DNA of 34,639 nucleotides from an uncultured Bacteroidales bacterium (GTDB taxonomy: Bacteria; Bacteroidota; Bacteroidia; Bacteroidales; Paludibacteraceae): positions 1-34,639 of the forward strand of contig CADAZU010000024.1 of the NCBI GenBank assembly GCA_902792535.1, read 5' to 3'. Shown piece by piece: positions 15,185-24,870 of this stretch (position 1 is its first letter; every line of letters starts with the position of its first letter). The notes under the pieces were generated by a model. That model saw only the letters and a program-made list of their open reading frames with translations. It was not told the origin of the DNA and made no database searches. Both the position numbers and the translations under genes were made by a program.

Positions 15185-17834
15185 ATCCTTTCAGCGCTTT
15201 GATCGCTTCTTCGAGGGAAGCGATACGCGCCTCTGCATCCGCTTTTTTCTTGCGTTCGAGTTCTACGATTTCGGGTTTCGCATTCGCTACAAACCGCTCG
15301 TTGGAGAGTTTCGCCATTACGCCGCGGAGGAATCCTTGCTGGTGTGCCAGGTCGGCTTCCAGTTTCTTCAACTCTTCCTCGACATTGATGAATGCGTCCA
15401 TCGGAATGGCATATTCGACAGTTCCTACAAGGAACGTCGATTTGTTATTTGACATTTGAGATTTGTCATTGGCGATTGCTACGTTGGCGAGTTTCTGGAG
15501 CAGAGCGGCGTATTCGTAGGCGTCGGCTCCCTCGAAATAGAGCGTCAGAGTCTCTTTCTGGGGAATGTTCTTCGACGCGCGGATATTACGTACACCGGAT
15601 ACTATTTCTTTCAGGGTATTCATCCGATTCAGTACCGTCTCGTTTACGTCTCGTTTACGTCTCGTTTCCGTCTCGTTTACGTCTTTGACAGCAACCATAA
15701 TACTTTCTCCATCTTTTCTGGTGTAGAGTTCGTGCCAGAGTTCTTCGGTAATGAACGGCATGAAGGGGTGGAGCAGACGGAGCAGCCGGTCGAAGAACGC
15801 CAGCGTCGCTTCGTAAGTTGCGCGGTCGATCGGCTGTTGGTATGCGGGTTTGATCATCTCCAGATACCAGCCGCTGAACTCGTCCGTATAGAGCTTGTAG
15901 ATCGCCATAAGCGCCTCGGAGAGACGGTATTTGGAGAAGAGATCCGCCACTTCGGCTTCGGTCTCTCCCAGTTTGGCTTCGAACCATTCGATCGCATCTT
16001 TTGCTGTTTTGGGCTGCTCAATGTCTGCTACTTCAAACCCTTTGACGAGGCGGAAACAATTCCATATCTTGTTGCAGAAGTTACGTCCCTGTTCGCAGAG
16101 CGAATCATCGTACAGAATATCGTTTCCTGCGGGCGCCGAGAGGAGAATACCCATACGCACGCCGTCGGCTCCGAAACGCTCGATGAGGTCCAGCGGATCA
16201 GGACTGTTACCCAGCGATTTGGACATCTTGCGACCGAGTTTGTCGCGCACGATACCCGTGAAATAGACGTGCTTGAACGGCATCTTGCCCACGTATTCGT
16301 AGCCCGCCATGATCATTCGTGCCACCCAGAAGAAGATGATATCCGGTCCGGTTACAAGATCGGCGGTGGGGTAGTAATACTGTATCTCTTTGTTGCCCGG
16401 ATTCTCGATGCCGTCGAAGAGGCTGATCGGCCAGAGCCAGGAGCTGAACCATGTATCCAGCGCGCCCTCGTCCTGTACGTAGTTGCCTTCGGGTTTGGTT
16501 TCCGAAACGATGATCTTGTCGTCCGGGTAGTTCTCCAGACCCGTCTGCGCCAGCAGATCCGTGTCGTAGTACGCCGGAATACGGTGTCCCCACCAGAGCT
16601 GGCGGCTGATACACCAGTCTTTGATGTTCTCCAGCCAGTTGCGGTAGGTGTTCTTGTATTTGGCGGGGTAGAAGACGATCTCGTCGTTCATTACCGGCGG
16701 GAGTGCGATGTCTGCGAAATGCTGCATCTTGACGAACCACTGGAGCGAGAGCCGCGGCTCAATAGGCACGTTCGTACGCTCGGAGTAACCCACTTTGTTG
16801 TCGTAGTCTTCTATTTTCTCCACGAGTCCGAGCGCCTGCAGGTCTTCCACGATCTGCTTGCGGCAGTCAAAACGGTCCATGCCGTGGTATTTGCGTACGT
16901 TGGGCTGGAGTTCCAGTTCTACCGTGTCCATGTTCAGATGGGCGTCCGGCGTGAAGATGTCGATGGTCTTCAGGTTGTATTTCTGTCCGAGGGCGTAGTC
17001 GTTCACGTCGTGCGCCGGCGTCACTTTGAGGCAGCCGGTACCGAAACCGATCTCTACGTAACGGTCCTCGATGATAGGGATCACACGTCCCACGCCCGGC
17101 ACGATCACATGCTTGCCTTTGAGCCACTGGTTCTTCTCCTCCTTGGGGTTGATGCAGACGGCTATATCGCCGAAGATGGTCTCCGGACGGGTAGTAGCTA
17201 CGATGGCGTACTTGCCCGGCTCCTCCGCTACTTCGTAGCGCAGGTAGTAGAATTTGTTATGCTCGTCGTGGTAGATTACCTCCTCGTCGGAGAGGGCAGT
17301 CTGGCGCTCCGGATCCCAGTTGACCATTCGCAGACCGCGGTAGATGAGTCCTTTCTTATAGAGGTCGCAGAAGACATGAATGACTGCCTTGGAGCGCGTT
17401 TCGTCCATGGTGAAGGCGGTGCGGTCCCAGTCGCAGGAGCAACCGAGCTTGCGTAACTGCTTAAGGATGATACCTCCGTGCTCGTCCGTCCAGTCCCAGG
17501 CGTGTTTGAGGAACTGCTCGCGGGTCAGGTCGGACTTGTTAATTCCTTGCTCTTTGAGCCTCTTGATCACTTTCGCTTCCGTGGCGATGGAGGCATGGTC
17601 CGTACCGGGTACCCAGCAGGCATTCTTGCCCTCCAGACGTGCGCGGCGAACGAGAATGTCCTGGATCGTCTCGTTCAGCACATGCCCCATGTGGAGCACA
17701 CCCGTTACGTTAGGCGGGGGAATAACGATGGTGTAAGGAGCGCGCCCGTCCGGCTCGCTGTGAAATAACTTATTGTCCAGCCAGTATTGATACCAGCGGG
17801 CTTCAATTTCAGTAGGATTGTACTTTGAGTCCAT
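15183..17834 (-). CDS. valS: Valyl-tRNA synthetase
   Basis: It charges tRNA-Val and is a class I synthetase. HMGH is at residues 48-51, the editing-domain block [10 protein letters not shown] follows, and KMSKS begins near residue 536. A C-terminal coiled-coil arm ends the protein ([17 protein letters not shown]...). The start is ATG 17834 ([18 protein letters not shown]); an ATG 30 bases upstream would add an AT-rich, non-conserved leader. Length is 883 residues, normal. Two short repeat arrays lie within the coding sequence, an 11-base array at 15637-15680 and a 7-base array at 15440-15481. Both fall in the region between the anticodon-binding domain and the C-terminal arm, where length varies in the family. 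Confidence 0.97.
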   Translation of the reverse strand: MDSKYNPTEIEARWYQYWLDNKLFHSEPDGRAPYTIVIPPPNVTGVLHMGHVLNETIQDILVRRARLEGKNACWVPGTDHASIATEAKVIKRLKEQGINKSDLTREQFLKHAWDWTDEHGGIILKQLRKLGCSCDWDRTAFTMDETRSKAVIHVFCDLYKKGLIYRGLRMVNWDPERQTALSDEEVIYHDEHNKFYYLRYEVAEEPGKYAIVATTRPETIFGDIAVCINPKEEKNQWLKGKHVIVPGVGRVIPIIEDRYVEIGFGTGCLKVTPAHDVNDYALGQKYNLKTIDIFTPDAHLNMDTVELELQPNVRKYHGMDRFDCRKQIVEDLQALGLVEKIEDYDNKVGYSERTNVPIEPRLSLQWFVKMQHFADIALPPVMNDEIVFYPAKYKNTYRNWLENIKDWCISRQLWWGHRIPAYYDTDLLAQTGLENYPDDKIIVSETKPEGNYVQDEGALDTWFSSWLWPISLFDGIENPGNKEIQYYYPTADLVTGPDIIFFWVARMIMAGYEYVGKMPFKHVYFTGIVRDKLGRKMSKSLGNSPDPLDLIERFGADGVRMGILLSAPAGNDILYDDSLCEQGRNFCNKIWNCFRLVKGFEVADIEQPKTAKDAIEWFEAKLGETEAEVADLFSKYRLSEALMAIYKLYTDEFSGWYLEMIKPAYQQPIDRATYEATLAFFDRLLRLLHPFMPFITEELWHELYTRKDGESIMVAVKDVNETETRRKRDVNETVLNRMNTLKEIVSGVRNIRASKNIPQKETLTLYFEGADAYEYAALLQKLANVAIANDKSQMSNNKSTFLVGTVEYAIPMDAFINVEEELKKLEADLAHQQGFLRGVMAKLSNERFVANAKPEIVELERKKKADAEARIASLEEAIKALKG
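15440..15481. repeat. Heptanucleotide array inside valS
   Basis: Six 7-base units start at 15440, 15447, 15454, 15461, 15468 and 15475, with ATTTGNN in the first four and ATTGNNN in the last two. Together they encode the Ser/Asn/Lys-rich stretch before [11 protein letters not shown]. Confidence 0.75.
15637..15680. repeat. Eleven-base tandem array inside valS
   Basis: Four units of GTCTCGTTTAC (one with a single change) start at 15637, 15648, 15659 and 15670, and a partial fifth follows. On the coding strand they give the [16 protein letters not shown] stretch. The unit length is not a multiple of three. Confidence 0.85.
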
Positions 17835-17840
17835 AAAAGT

Positions 17841-17854
17841 ATTTACGATTTGAC
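17841..17854. repeat. Two heptamer units in the valS leader
   Basis: ATTTACG and ATTTGAC are adjacent just upstream of the valS start, then degenerate (AATTTAGC). The word ATTTGAC is shared with arrays at 5773 and 15447. Confidence 0.4.
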
Positions 17855-17889
17855 AATTTAGCAATTAAATATTGCGCACAAAAATGCGT

Positions 17890-17898
17890 GCAAAGTTA
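17890..17898 (-). promoter_or_regulatory. Promoter of valS (TAACTTTGC)
   Basis: On the minus strand an A-tract plus GCAG precedes the box, and TTG is 23 bases upstream of TA. The leader is about 50 bases. Confidence 0.7.
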
Positions 17899-18000
17899 CT
17901 GCTTTTTTTCGAAATACGCAAGAGAAATCGCTTTTTGGGTTGATTTTTCTTCTTGAATCCTATTCTGAGAGGTTACTGTGGTTATACTCCGGCTATACAA

Positions 18001-18055
18001 ATAACATAATAATAACATAATAATAACATAATAATCACATAATAATATCATAATG
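18001..18055. repeat. Eleven-base tandem array upstream of the amidase gene
   Basis: Five 11-base units (consensus ATAACATAATA) start at 18001, 18012, 18023, 18034 and 18045. They lie in the valS-amidase spacer (17835-18204), which otherwise holds only the two divergent promoters. Confidence 0.85.
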
Positions 18056-18168
18056 ATTACAGCAAGAATGGAGAATGGGGAAAAAAGGGGTGTTTGTAGT
18101 ATGTAGACGAATTTTAGCGAGTACGGACGAATTTTTTCTTTTTATTTGCATATTTGGCAAAGTTTTTG

Positions 18169-18177
18169 TATCTTTGC
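18169..18177 (+). promoter_or_regulatory. Promoter of the amidase operon (TATCTTTGC)
   Basis: TTGCATAT at the -33 position lies 23 bases upstream of the TA. The transcript should begin near 18184, which favours ATG 18205 over a longer version that would start before the promoter box. Confidence 0.75.
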
Positions 18178-18204
18178 AGCGAATTTGATTTAGTTTGGCT
18201 AAAA

Positions 18205-19317
18205 ATGCGAAAAAGACACTATATAGAACAAAAAGGGCTTTATCTATTAATACTCCTGTTTGTCGGTCTGTTTGTTGCTCAGCCTATGTTGTGTGTGTGT
18301 TGTGCGGCGGAGACCAATTACACGGTTGTGCTGGATGCCGGACATGGCGGTAAAGATCCCGGAGCGGTCGGACGTTTCTCTAATGAGAAAGACTTGAACC
18401 TCTCCTTGGTACTCAAGATGGGCGAATTGCTGAACGAGCAGTATCCGGACGTGAAAGTGGTCTATACCCGTTCAACGGATGTGTTTATTCCGCTGCAGAC
18501 GCGCGCCGACATAGCGAACAAGAACAATGCGGATCTGTTTATTTCGATCCATGCAAACGCCTCTCCGAACAAAGACGCAAAGGGCGTGGAGACCTTTATT
18601 CTGGGGACGGAGAAGATGGATAAGAACCTTGACGTGGCGATGCGCGAGAATGCGGTAATGAAACTGGAGTCGGACTATAAGACCACTTATCAGGGTTTCG
18701 ATCCGAATTCCATCGATTCGTATATCATGTTCGAGTTGATGCAGAACAGTTTTATGGATCAGTCTCTTCAGTTCGCAGAGCAGATCCAGAAACGGTTTGT
18801 GGGGCATCTGAACCGATCTGACAGAGGCGTGCAACAGGCATCTTTCTGGGTGCTTTTGAAGACCGCTTGCCCATCGGTTCTCTTTGAGATGGGATTTATC
18901 TCCAATCCGGATGAGGAGCGGTATCTGAACCAAGAAGCTTCGATCGCGCAGATGGCGCACGCGCTGGTAAATGCGTTTGGCGCGTACACCCATAAACAAG
19001 CGGTAAGGAAAGAGAAACTGGAGATCGATACGACCTCGGTCGCAGCTCCGAAAAATAGTGGAACCAGTCAAACGAGTAAAACTAGTAAAAAAAGTTCTGA
19101 ACCGATGACCTATTATGCTTTGCAGGTATGCGCTTCGCGGACGGAGTTGACGCCGAATGATCCGAAACTGAAGGGACTGCCTTGCGAATGTCGCAAAGTG
19201 GGCGATTGGTATAAATATTATGCCATCATAGACACGGATCGCAGCAAAGTGGTTGAGAAGCAGAAAGAGGTTAAAAAACTCTTCCCCGATTGCTGGATAA
19301 CTAAATTTGAAAAATAA
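18205..19317 (+). CDS. N-acetylmuramoyl-L-alanine amidase with SPOR-like C-terminus, 370 aa
   Basis: It cleaves the amide bond between N-acetylmuramic acid and the stem peptide, in cell separation or wall turnover. An N-terminal signal anchor (about 12-34) precedes an Amidase_3 domain: DAGHGGKDPGA with zinc-binding His47, then SIHANAS, and the catalytic-glutamate region FEMGFISN. A Ser/Thr/Lys linker encoded by a 9-base repeat (19057-19101) follows. The C-terminal YYALQVCAS...DCWITKF resembles a SPOR peptidoglycan-binding domain. An MCE-family gene follows after 17 bases, a pairing typical of Bacteroidales. Confidence 0.93.
   Translation: MRKRHYIEQKGLYLLILLFVGLFVAQPMLCVCCAAETNYTVVLDAGHGGKDPGAVGRFSNEKDLNLSLVLKMGELLNEQYPDVKVVYTRSTDVFIPLQTRADIANKNNADLFISIHANASPNKDAKGVETFILGTEKMDKNLDVAMRENAVMKLESDYKTTYQGFDPNSIDSYIMFELMQNSFMDQSLQFAEQIQKRFVGHLNRSDRGVQQASFWVLLKTACPSVLFEMGFISNPDEERYLNQEASIAQMAHALVNAFGAYTHKQAVRKEKLEIDTTSVAAPKNSGTSQTSKTSKKSSEPMTYYALQVCASRTELTPNDPKLKGLPCECRKVGDWYKYYAIIDTDRSKVVEKQKEVKKLFPDCWITKFEK
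19057..19101. repeat. Nine-base array encoding the amidase linker
   Basis: AGT recurs at 19057, 19066, 19075, 19084 and 19093, an exact 9-base period; the unit AGTAAAACT differs by one base from AGTTAAACT, a frame of the groES/dnaK leader repeat. It encodes an S-x-T tripeptide repeat. Confidence 0.6.
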
Positions 19318-19334
19318 TAACTGATTATAATATA

Positions 19335-20231
19335 ATGAAATACGCACGTGAAATTAAAGTTGGCGCACTTGCCACAATCTGTCTTTTTCTGTTGTTCTTT
19401 GGATTTAATTTTCTCAAAGGCGTGAATATATTCTCGCCTACCAATTCCTTCCATGGCACGTACTATGACCTGCACGGCCTGGAGGAACAAGCTGCGGTAA
19501 AGATCCGCGGACATAAGGTGGGACAGGTGGACAGGATAAGTTATGATTTCACGCGCGACAGCGCTTTCACGGTGGATATATCCATCAAAAAAGACATCGT
19601 TCTGCCGCAAGGTACGCAGATGGCGCTTGTTGCCGACGGACTGCTCGGCGGCATGGCGATTGAGCTGCAACTGCCTGAGGAGACTGCGGAGCCGATTGCC
19701 AAGGGGGCTTTCCTGCCGACGACTTATGTTCCCGGGCTGATGGAGAGTGTGCAGGGCGAGCTGCTGGCGCATGTGGACGAAGCGATCCAAGATGTGGATT
19801 CGCTGGTAGCGCAACTACGCGAACAGGTGGAGGGCGACCACCTCAAAAACACCCTCACGAATGTGGATCGTATCTCCGGCGACCTCACGGGCGTTTCGGC
19901 GGATCTCAAGCGGATGATGAACAAGCAAGTACCGACGATTGTGAACAATGCCGACACGGCGATTGCAAACCTGAATGTCATCGTTGCTGACCTCAAGAAA
20001 GCAGACCTCGCCGCTACTGTGGCGCGCGTGGATACGGCTGTGGACGGCGTGAACGGACTGATTGCCGATGTCCGCTCCAAGGAAGGGACACTCGGACAGC
20101 TGATTTATAACAAATCGCTGTATAATCATATCGACGCCACGGTGATTTCGGCGGACTCGCTTCTTGTCGATCTAAAGGCACACCCCAAACGCTATGTTCA
20201 TTTCTCTATTTTCGGGAAAAAAGATAAATAA
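19335..20231 (+). CDS. MlaD/MCE-family protein, 298 aa
   Basis: MCE proteins carry phospholipids between inner and outer membranes as the periplasmic substrate-binding part of an ABC transporter. One N-terminal helix (about 11-31) anchors it. The MCE domain follows (about 38-120; KIRGHKVGQVDRISYD and ADGLLGGMAIELQL). A long helical, coiled-coil C-terminus has regularly spaced VD/LK repeats (about 140-275). MlaE and MlaF partners are not in the window. It is probably co-transcribed with the amidase. Confidence 0.9.
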   Translation: MKYAREIKVGALATICLFLLFFGFNFLKGVNIFSPTNSFHGTYYDLHGLEEQAAVKIRGHKVGQVDRISYDFTRDSAFTVDISIKKDIVLPQGTQMALVADGLLGGMAIELQLPEETAEPIAKGAFLPTTYVPGLMESVQGELLAHVDEAIQDVDSLVAQLREQVEGDHLKNTLTNVDRISGDLTGVSADLKRMMNKQVPTIVNNADTAIANLNVIVADLKKADLAATVARVDTAVDGVNGLIADVRSKEGTLGQLIYNKSLYNHIDATVISADSLLVDLKAHPKRYVHFSIFGKKDK

Positions 20232-20505
20232 ATGTCAGCAAAATATTAAAAAACCGAACACTCTCTTGTTTGGCTGTTTTCTAAATTGCAAAAATTTTAA
20301 ACAAGTACTTCTGCGCTGTAAATCAACAGATTGTGAAACTTATCAACAAGTGGTATTTGTGGAACATTTTTTGTGATTCCGCTAAAAATCAGCACTTTAC
20401 AAGTTCCACGATTTTGTAAATGCTTGTCTTTTCAAATATTACGACTTAACTTGCTATAAATGCGCCAGTTAGGTTTCGACGCATTTTGCTCAGTCGAGTT
20501 GCGAT
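20232..20505. other. Possible replication origin (oriC) between the MCE gene and dnaA
   Basis: This AT-rich, gene-free spacer upstream of dnaA holds TTATCAACA (20340-20348), one mismatch from the DnaA box TTATCCACA. A weaker inverted candidate lies at 20358-20366 (TGTGGAACA). An inverted repeat TTTACAA...TTGTAAA lies near 20396-20420. Only one box is close to consensus, so this is a suggestion. Bacteroidota origins are not always beside dnaA. Confidence 0.3.
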
Positions 20506-20528
20506 TTGGTCATGTCAAAAAAAAGCAG

Positions 20529-20537
20529 TACCTTTGC
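20529..20537 (+). promoter_or_regulatory. Promoter of dnaA (TACCTTTGC)
   Basis: TTG lies 23 bases upstream of TA, and TGTCA plus an A-tract plus GCAG fills the spacer. The leader is about 90 bases and contains a terminator-like hairpin. Confidence 0.75.
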
Positions 20538-20562
20538 ACTCGATTTCGTACCAGAGGCACGT

Positions 20563-20591
20563 CACCCAGGAAACGCTCCGGGTGTTTTTTT
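20563..20591 (+). terminator. Terminator-like hairpin in the dnaA leader (possible attenuator)
   Basis: CACCC pairs with GGGTG and GG with CC inside, leaving a 7-base loop and one bulged A; seven T follow. It stands between the dnaA promoter and the dnaA ATG, so it could end most transcripts early. Confidence 0.6.
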
Positions 20592-20634
20592 AGCCCCCAA
20601 ATCGAAACACTCCTTATATAATATATATATAGAA

Positions 20635-22002
20635 ATGCAAACACTACAACAACAATGGGCTCAATGCCAGACGATTCTGGCGGACAACCTGACCAGCAGC
20701 GCATACCGCACCTGGTTCGGTCCGATTGTGCCGTTGCAGTTTGCTGAAGGAGTGCTAATTTTGCAGGTGAAATCGCAGTTTGTGGCGGAGTATATCGAAC
20801 AGAATTATCTGCCGTTGCTCTCCGCGGCGATCATCCGTGTTTTCGGGCAAGGAACGAAACTGGAATACCGTGTGTTGATTGACTCCACCTCCGGAGCGGG
20901 AACGAGTCTTCCTTCTGCCGGAGCTCCGGTAAATGCACAGCCGATGCCGATCAGTCGTCCGGCACAAGCGGGCGCTTTTGACTCCCAGCTCAACACGCTC
21001 TACACCTTCGACTCGTTCATTGCGGGCGAGCCGAACAAACTGGCGCGCACCGCGGGACTCGCGATCGCCAAGCAACCGGGCTATACCGCTTTCAACCCCC
21101 TCTTCGTGTATGGCGGGAGCGGAGTGGGTAAGACCCACCTTGTGAATGCCATCGGAAACCAGGTTCGCGCGCTGGATCCGCAGGCGAGGGTGATATATGT
21201 CAGTGCCAACACGTTCAAGCTTCAATACCAGGACGCGACGAAGAATAACAAGATTCCGGATTTCCTGAATTTCTACCAATCGGTGGATGTGTTGATCATG
21301 GATGATATCCAGTATTTCGCGGGGCTCAAAGGCACCCAGGATACATTCTTCCATATCTTCAATTATCTCCAGCAGAGCCGGAAACAGCTGATTCTGACGT
21401 CCGACCGTCCGCCGGTAGAACTGAAGGATATCGAGGAGCGGTTGCTGACCCGTTTCAAATGGGGACTCTCGGCGGAGATCAAGGAGCCGGACTATATTCT
21501 GCGCAAGAATATCCTGCTCTCCAAGATGCACCGCGACGGTATCTCGTTGAGCGAGGAGGTAGTGGATTTCATTGCGCAAAACGTGCGTAATTCGGTTCGC
21601 GATCTGGAGGGTATATTGGCTTCTCTCTTGGCGCACTCTACGCTCACGGACCGCGAGATAGACCTGGCGCTGGCGGAGCAGGTGGTGAGCCATATCGTCG
21701 CTATCCAGCCCCGCGCTATAACGATCGGAGACGTGATTGGCGCAGTATCGGAGCACTATGGTATCTCCGAGAAAGCCATTCTCTCATCCAATCGGTCGAA
21801 GGAGATCGCGCAGGTTCGGCATATCGCGGCTTATCTATGCAAGGAGCTGACCAACAGTTCGCTGACCGAGATCGGATTCAAGATGGGTAAACGCACCCAC
21901 GCGACGATGCTCCATTCGATGGCTATAGTCAAGAACCAATTGGAGTTTGACCCTGCGTTGAGGCAACAGATTGCCCAACTGGAGTCGGCTCTTCGGAATT
22001 AA
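20635..22002 (+). CDS. dnaA: Chromosomal replication initiator DnaA
   Basis: DnaA is the ATP-dependent initiator that binds and opens oriC. In its 455 residues, domain I starts MQTLQQQWAQCQTIL. The AAA+ domain has Walker A GGSGVGKTH, Walker B VLIMDDIQ, sensor-1 LTSDRPP and the arginine-finger region ERLLTRFKWGL. Domain IV has the DnaA signature around IAAYLCKELTNSSLTEIG and KRTHATMLHS. I start at ATG 20635, which matches the family N-terminus; upstream in-frame codons lie within the leader hairpin and promoter. A bidirectional terminator follows. Confidence 0.97.
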   Translation: MQTLQQQWAQCQTILADNLTSSAYRTWFGPIVPLQFAEGVLILQVKSQFVAEYIEQNYLPLLSAAIIRVFGQGTKLEYRVLIDSTSGAGTSLPSAGAPVNAQPMPISRPAQAGAFDSQLNTLYTFDSFIAGEPNKLARTAGLAIAKQPGYTAFNPLFVYGGSGVGKTHLVNAIGNQVRALDPQARVIYVSANTFKLQYQDATKNNKIPDFLNFYQSVDVLIMDDIQYFAGLKGTQDTFFHIFNYLQQSRKQLILTSDRPPVELKDIEERLLTRFKWGLSAEIKEPDYILRKNILLSKMHRDGISLSEEVVDFIAQNVRNSVRDLEGILASLLAHSTLTDREIDLALAEQVVSHIVAIQPRAITIGDVIGAVSEHYGISEKAILSSNRSKEIAQVRHIAAYLCKELTNSSLTEIGFKMGKRTHATMLHSMAIVKNQLEFDPALRQQIAQLESALRN

Positions 22003-22012
22003 TAATGTGTAC

Positions 22013-22042
22013 AAAAAAAAGCACCCGCACGGGTGCTTTTTT
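22013..22042. terminator. Bidirectional terminator between dnaA and groEL
   Basis: GCACCC-GCAC-GGGTGC (22021-22036) has A8 before and T6 after, so it ends both dnaA (+) and groEL (-). Confidence 0.9.
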
Positions 22043-22060
22043 GATGGATTCAGGTCGGGA

Positions 22061-23692
<1,632 letters not shown>

Positions 23693-23968
23693 TTATTGAA
23701 TTTTTGCTAATACTTCACTTTGTTTCATGATTTGGAATTTCTCGCCGTCCAGTTCGAACTCCGTGCCAGCCCATTTGCCGAACAACACTTCGTCGCCTAC
23801 TTTCAGAACCATAGGCTCGTCTTTCGTTCCTTCGCCTACAGCGATCACTTCGCCGCGCATGGGCTTCTCTTTCGGGTCATCAGGAATAATAATTCCTCCT
23901 ACTGTCTTTTCCGGTGCAACCGCCGCCTTGATCAGCACGCGGTCTGCTAATGGTTGAATCTTGCTCAT
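23693..23968 (-). CDS. groES: Co-chaperonin GroES
   Basis: GroES is the seven-subunit lid of the GroEL chamber. The 91-residue protein has [10 protein letters not shown] at the start, the mobile-loop region [15 protein letters not shown], and the GEVIAVGEG and [12 protein letters not shown] blocks. It is first in the groES-groEL operon. Its control region on the minus strand (23969-24110) lacks a TTTGC promoter and a CIRCE element. Instead it shares a 9-base repeat leader and a -24/-12-like element with dnaK. Confidence 0.98.
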   Translation of the reverse strand: MSKIQPLADRVLIKAAVAPEKTVGGIIIPDDPKEKPMRGEVIAVGEGTKDEPMVLKVGDEVLFGKWAGTEFELDGEKFQIMKQSEVLAKIQ

Positions 23969-23988
23969 GATAATATGTTTTTTAGTTA

Positions 23989-24051
23989 TTAATCTAGTTT
24001 ATCTAGTTTAACTAGTCGAACTAGGGGATCTAGTTTATCTAGTAGAATCAG
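23989..24051 (-). repeat. Nine-base repeat leader of groES, seven units
   Basis: Seven contiguous 9-base units, read on the minus strand as CTAGNTNNN (first unit CTGATTCTA), run from 24051 down to 23989. Units 3, 4 and 5 (CTAGATCCC, CTAGTTCGA, CTAGTTAAA) are identical and in the same order in the dnaK leader. Neighbouring CTAG words can pair as weak hairpins. Confidence 0.9.
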
Positions 24052-24066
24052 GCTCGCTATGAATAT

Positions 24067-24083
24067 GACAAACGGCATGCCAA
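24067..24083 (-). promoter_or_regulatory. Candidate -24/-12 promoter of groES
   Basis: On the minus strand TTGGCAT-N4-GTTTGTC matches the spacing of a sigma-54 promoter (TGGCAC-N5-TTGC) with GT for GC at -12. The same arrangement lies before dnaK at 31981-31997. TGCCA/TGGCA inverted repeats lie just upstream (24084-24109). Confidence 0.45.
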
Positions 24084-24158
24084 GAGTGGCAAATATGCCA
24101 TTTTGGCAGAATTATCGACAAAGCGACAACTTTTTTTGCACATGTCAAAAAAAAAGTG

Positions 24159-24167
24159 TACCTTTGC
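24159..24167 (+). promoter_or_regulatory. Promoter of ubiE (TACCTTTGC)
   Basis: TTG is 23 bases upstream of TA; the spacer has TGTCA and an A-tract. The ubiE ATG lies 7 bases past the box, so the transcript may be leaderless. Confidence 0.75.
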
Positions 24168-24174
24168 ACCGCAA

Positions 24175-24870
24175 ATGGAGCAGGAAAAGCAACATATAGG
24201 TCAACTCTTCGATCGCATCGCCCGTACTTACGATGGTTTGAATCATGGTCTGTCGCTGAATATCGATCGCTCTTGGCGGCGCAAGACGGTGCGCCGGATG
24301 AAGCCAGCCCAGCATGTCTTGGACGTAGCGATCGGTACGGCGGATCTGACGATAGAGATGCTGCGGAGAGGCAAAGCCGAGCGGGTGACAGGATTGGATT
24401 TGTCTCGGGAAATGATGGCAATCGGTGAGCAAAAAACAGCCTCGCGCCAACTCTCTTCCCGGGTGACGTTTGTCTATGGGAATGCCCAGCAGATGCCTTT
24501 TCCCGATTCCTCTTTTGATGCGGTTACATGCGCCTTCGGCTGCCGCAATTTCAGTGACCTCGATGCCGGACTGAGAGAGATGTGCCGTGTCCTGAAACCC
24601 GGTGGGCAGGTGACAATTCTGGAGTTCTCCTATCCCTCTAATCCCCTCGTGCGCGCGCTATACGATATTTATTTCACGCGCGTGTTGCCTTTCGTCGGAC
24701 GGTTGGTCAGCCGCGACAAGACGGCGTACACCTATCTCAATAGGAGCGTCAAGTCCTTCTGCTGGGGAGAGACCTTTGTGCAACATTTGCGCGAAGCGGG
24801 GTTCGGGCAAGCGCATTTCGAACCGCTTACTTTTGGTATTGCAACGATTTATACAGCTATAAAATGGTAA
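24175..24870 (+). CDS. ubiE: Demethylmenaquinone methyltransferase UbiE/MenG
   Basis: It transfers a methyl group from SAM to demethylmenaquinone, the last step of menaquinone synthesis. The 231-residue protein shows IARTYDGLNHGLSLNIDRSWRR in two parts, typical of UbiE. The SAM site is VLDVAIGTADLTIEML; the more common form is DxATGTGD, so this has Ile for Thr and Ala for Gly. FGCRNFSDLDAGLREMCRVLKPGG follows. I start at ATG 24175 because an earlier in-frame ATG at 24103 precedes the promoter box. It overlaps the Dabb gene by 7 bases. Confidence 0.93.
   Translation: MEQEKQHIGQLFDRIARTYDGLNHGLSLNIDRSWRRKTVRRMKPAQHVLDVAIGTADLTIEMLRRGKAERVTGLDLSREMMAIGEQKTASRQLSSRVTFVYGNAQQMPFPDSSFDAVTCAFGCRNFSDLDAGLREMCRVLKPGGQVTILEFSYPSNPLVRALYDIYFTRVLPFVGRLVSRDKTAYTYLNRSVKSFCWGETFVQHLREAGFGQAHFEPLTFGIATIYTAIKW

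Noticed and set aside
15456-17456. Long open frame antisense to valS
   Set aside because: ValS on the other strand has all catalytic motifs; this frame is a composition artefact.
20194-20376. Small gene between the MCE gene and dnaA
   Set aside because: The frame is mostly the end of the MCE gene in another phase plus AT-rich spacer, with no start signal or domain.
23989-24051. CRISPR array
   Set aside because: Units are 9 bases, contiguous and without spacers; there are no cas genes in the window.
23969-24110. CIRCE/HrcA operator before groES
   Set aside because: The pattern TTAGCACTC-N9-GAGTGCTAA is not present here or before dnaK.
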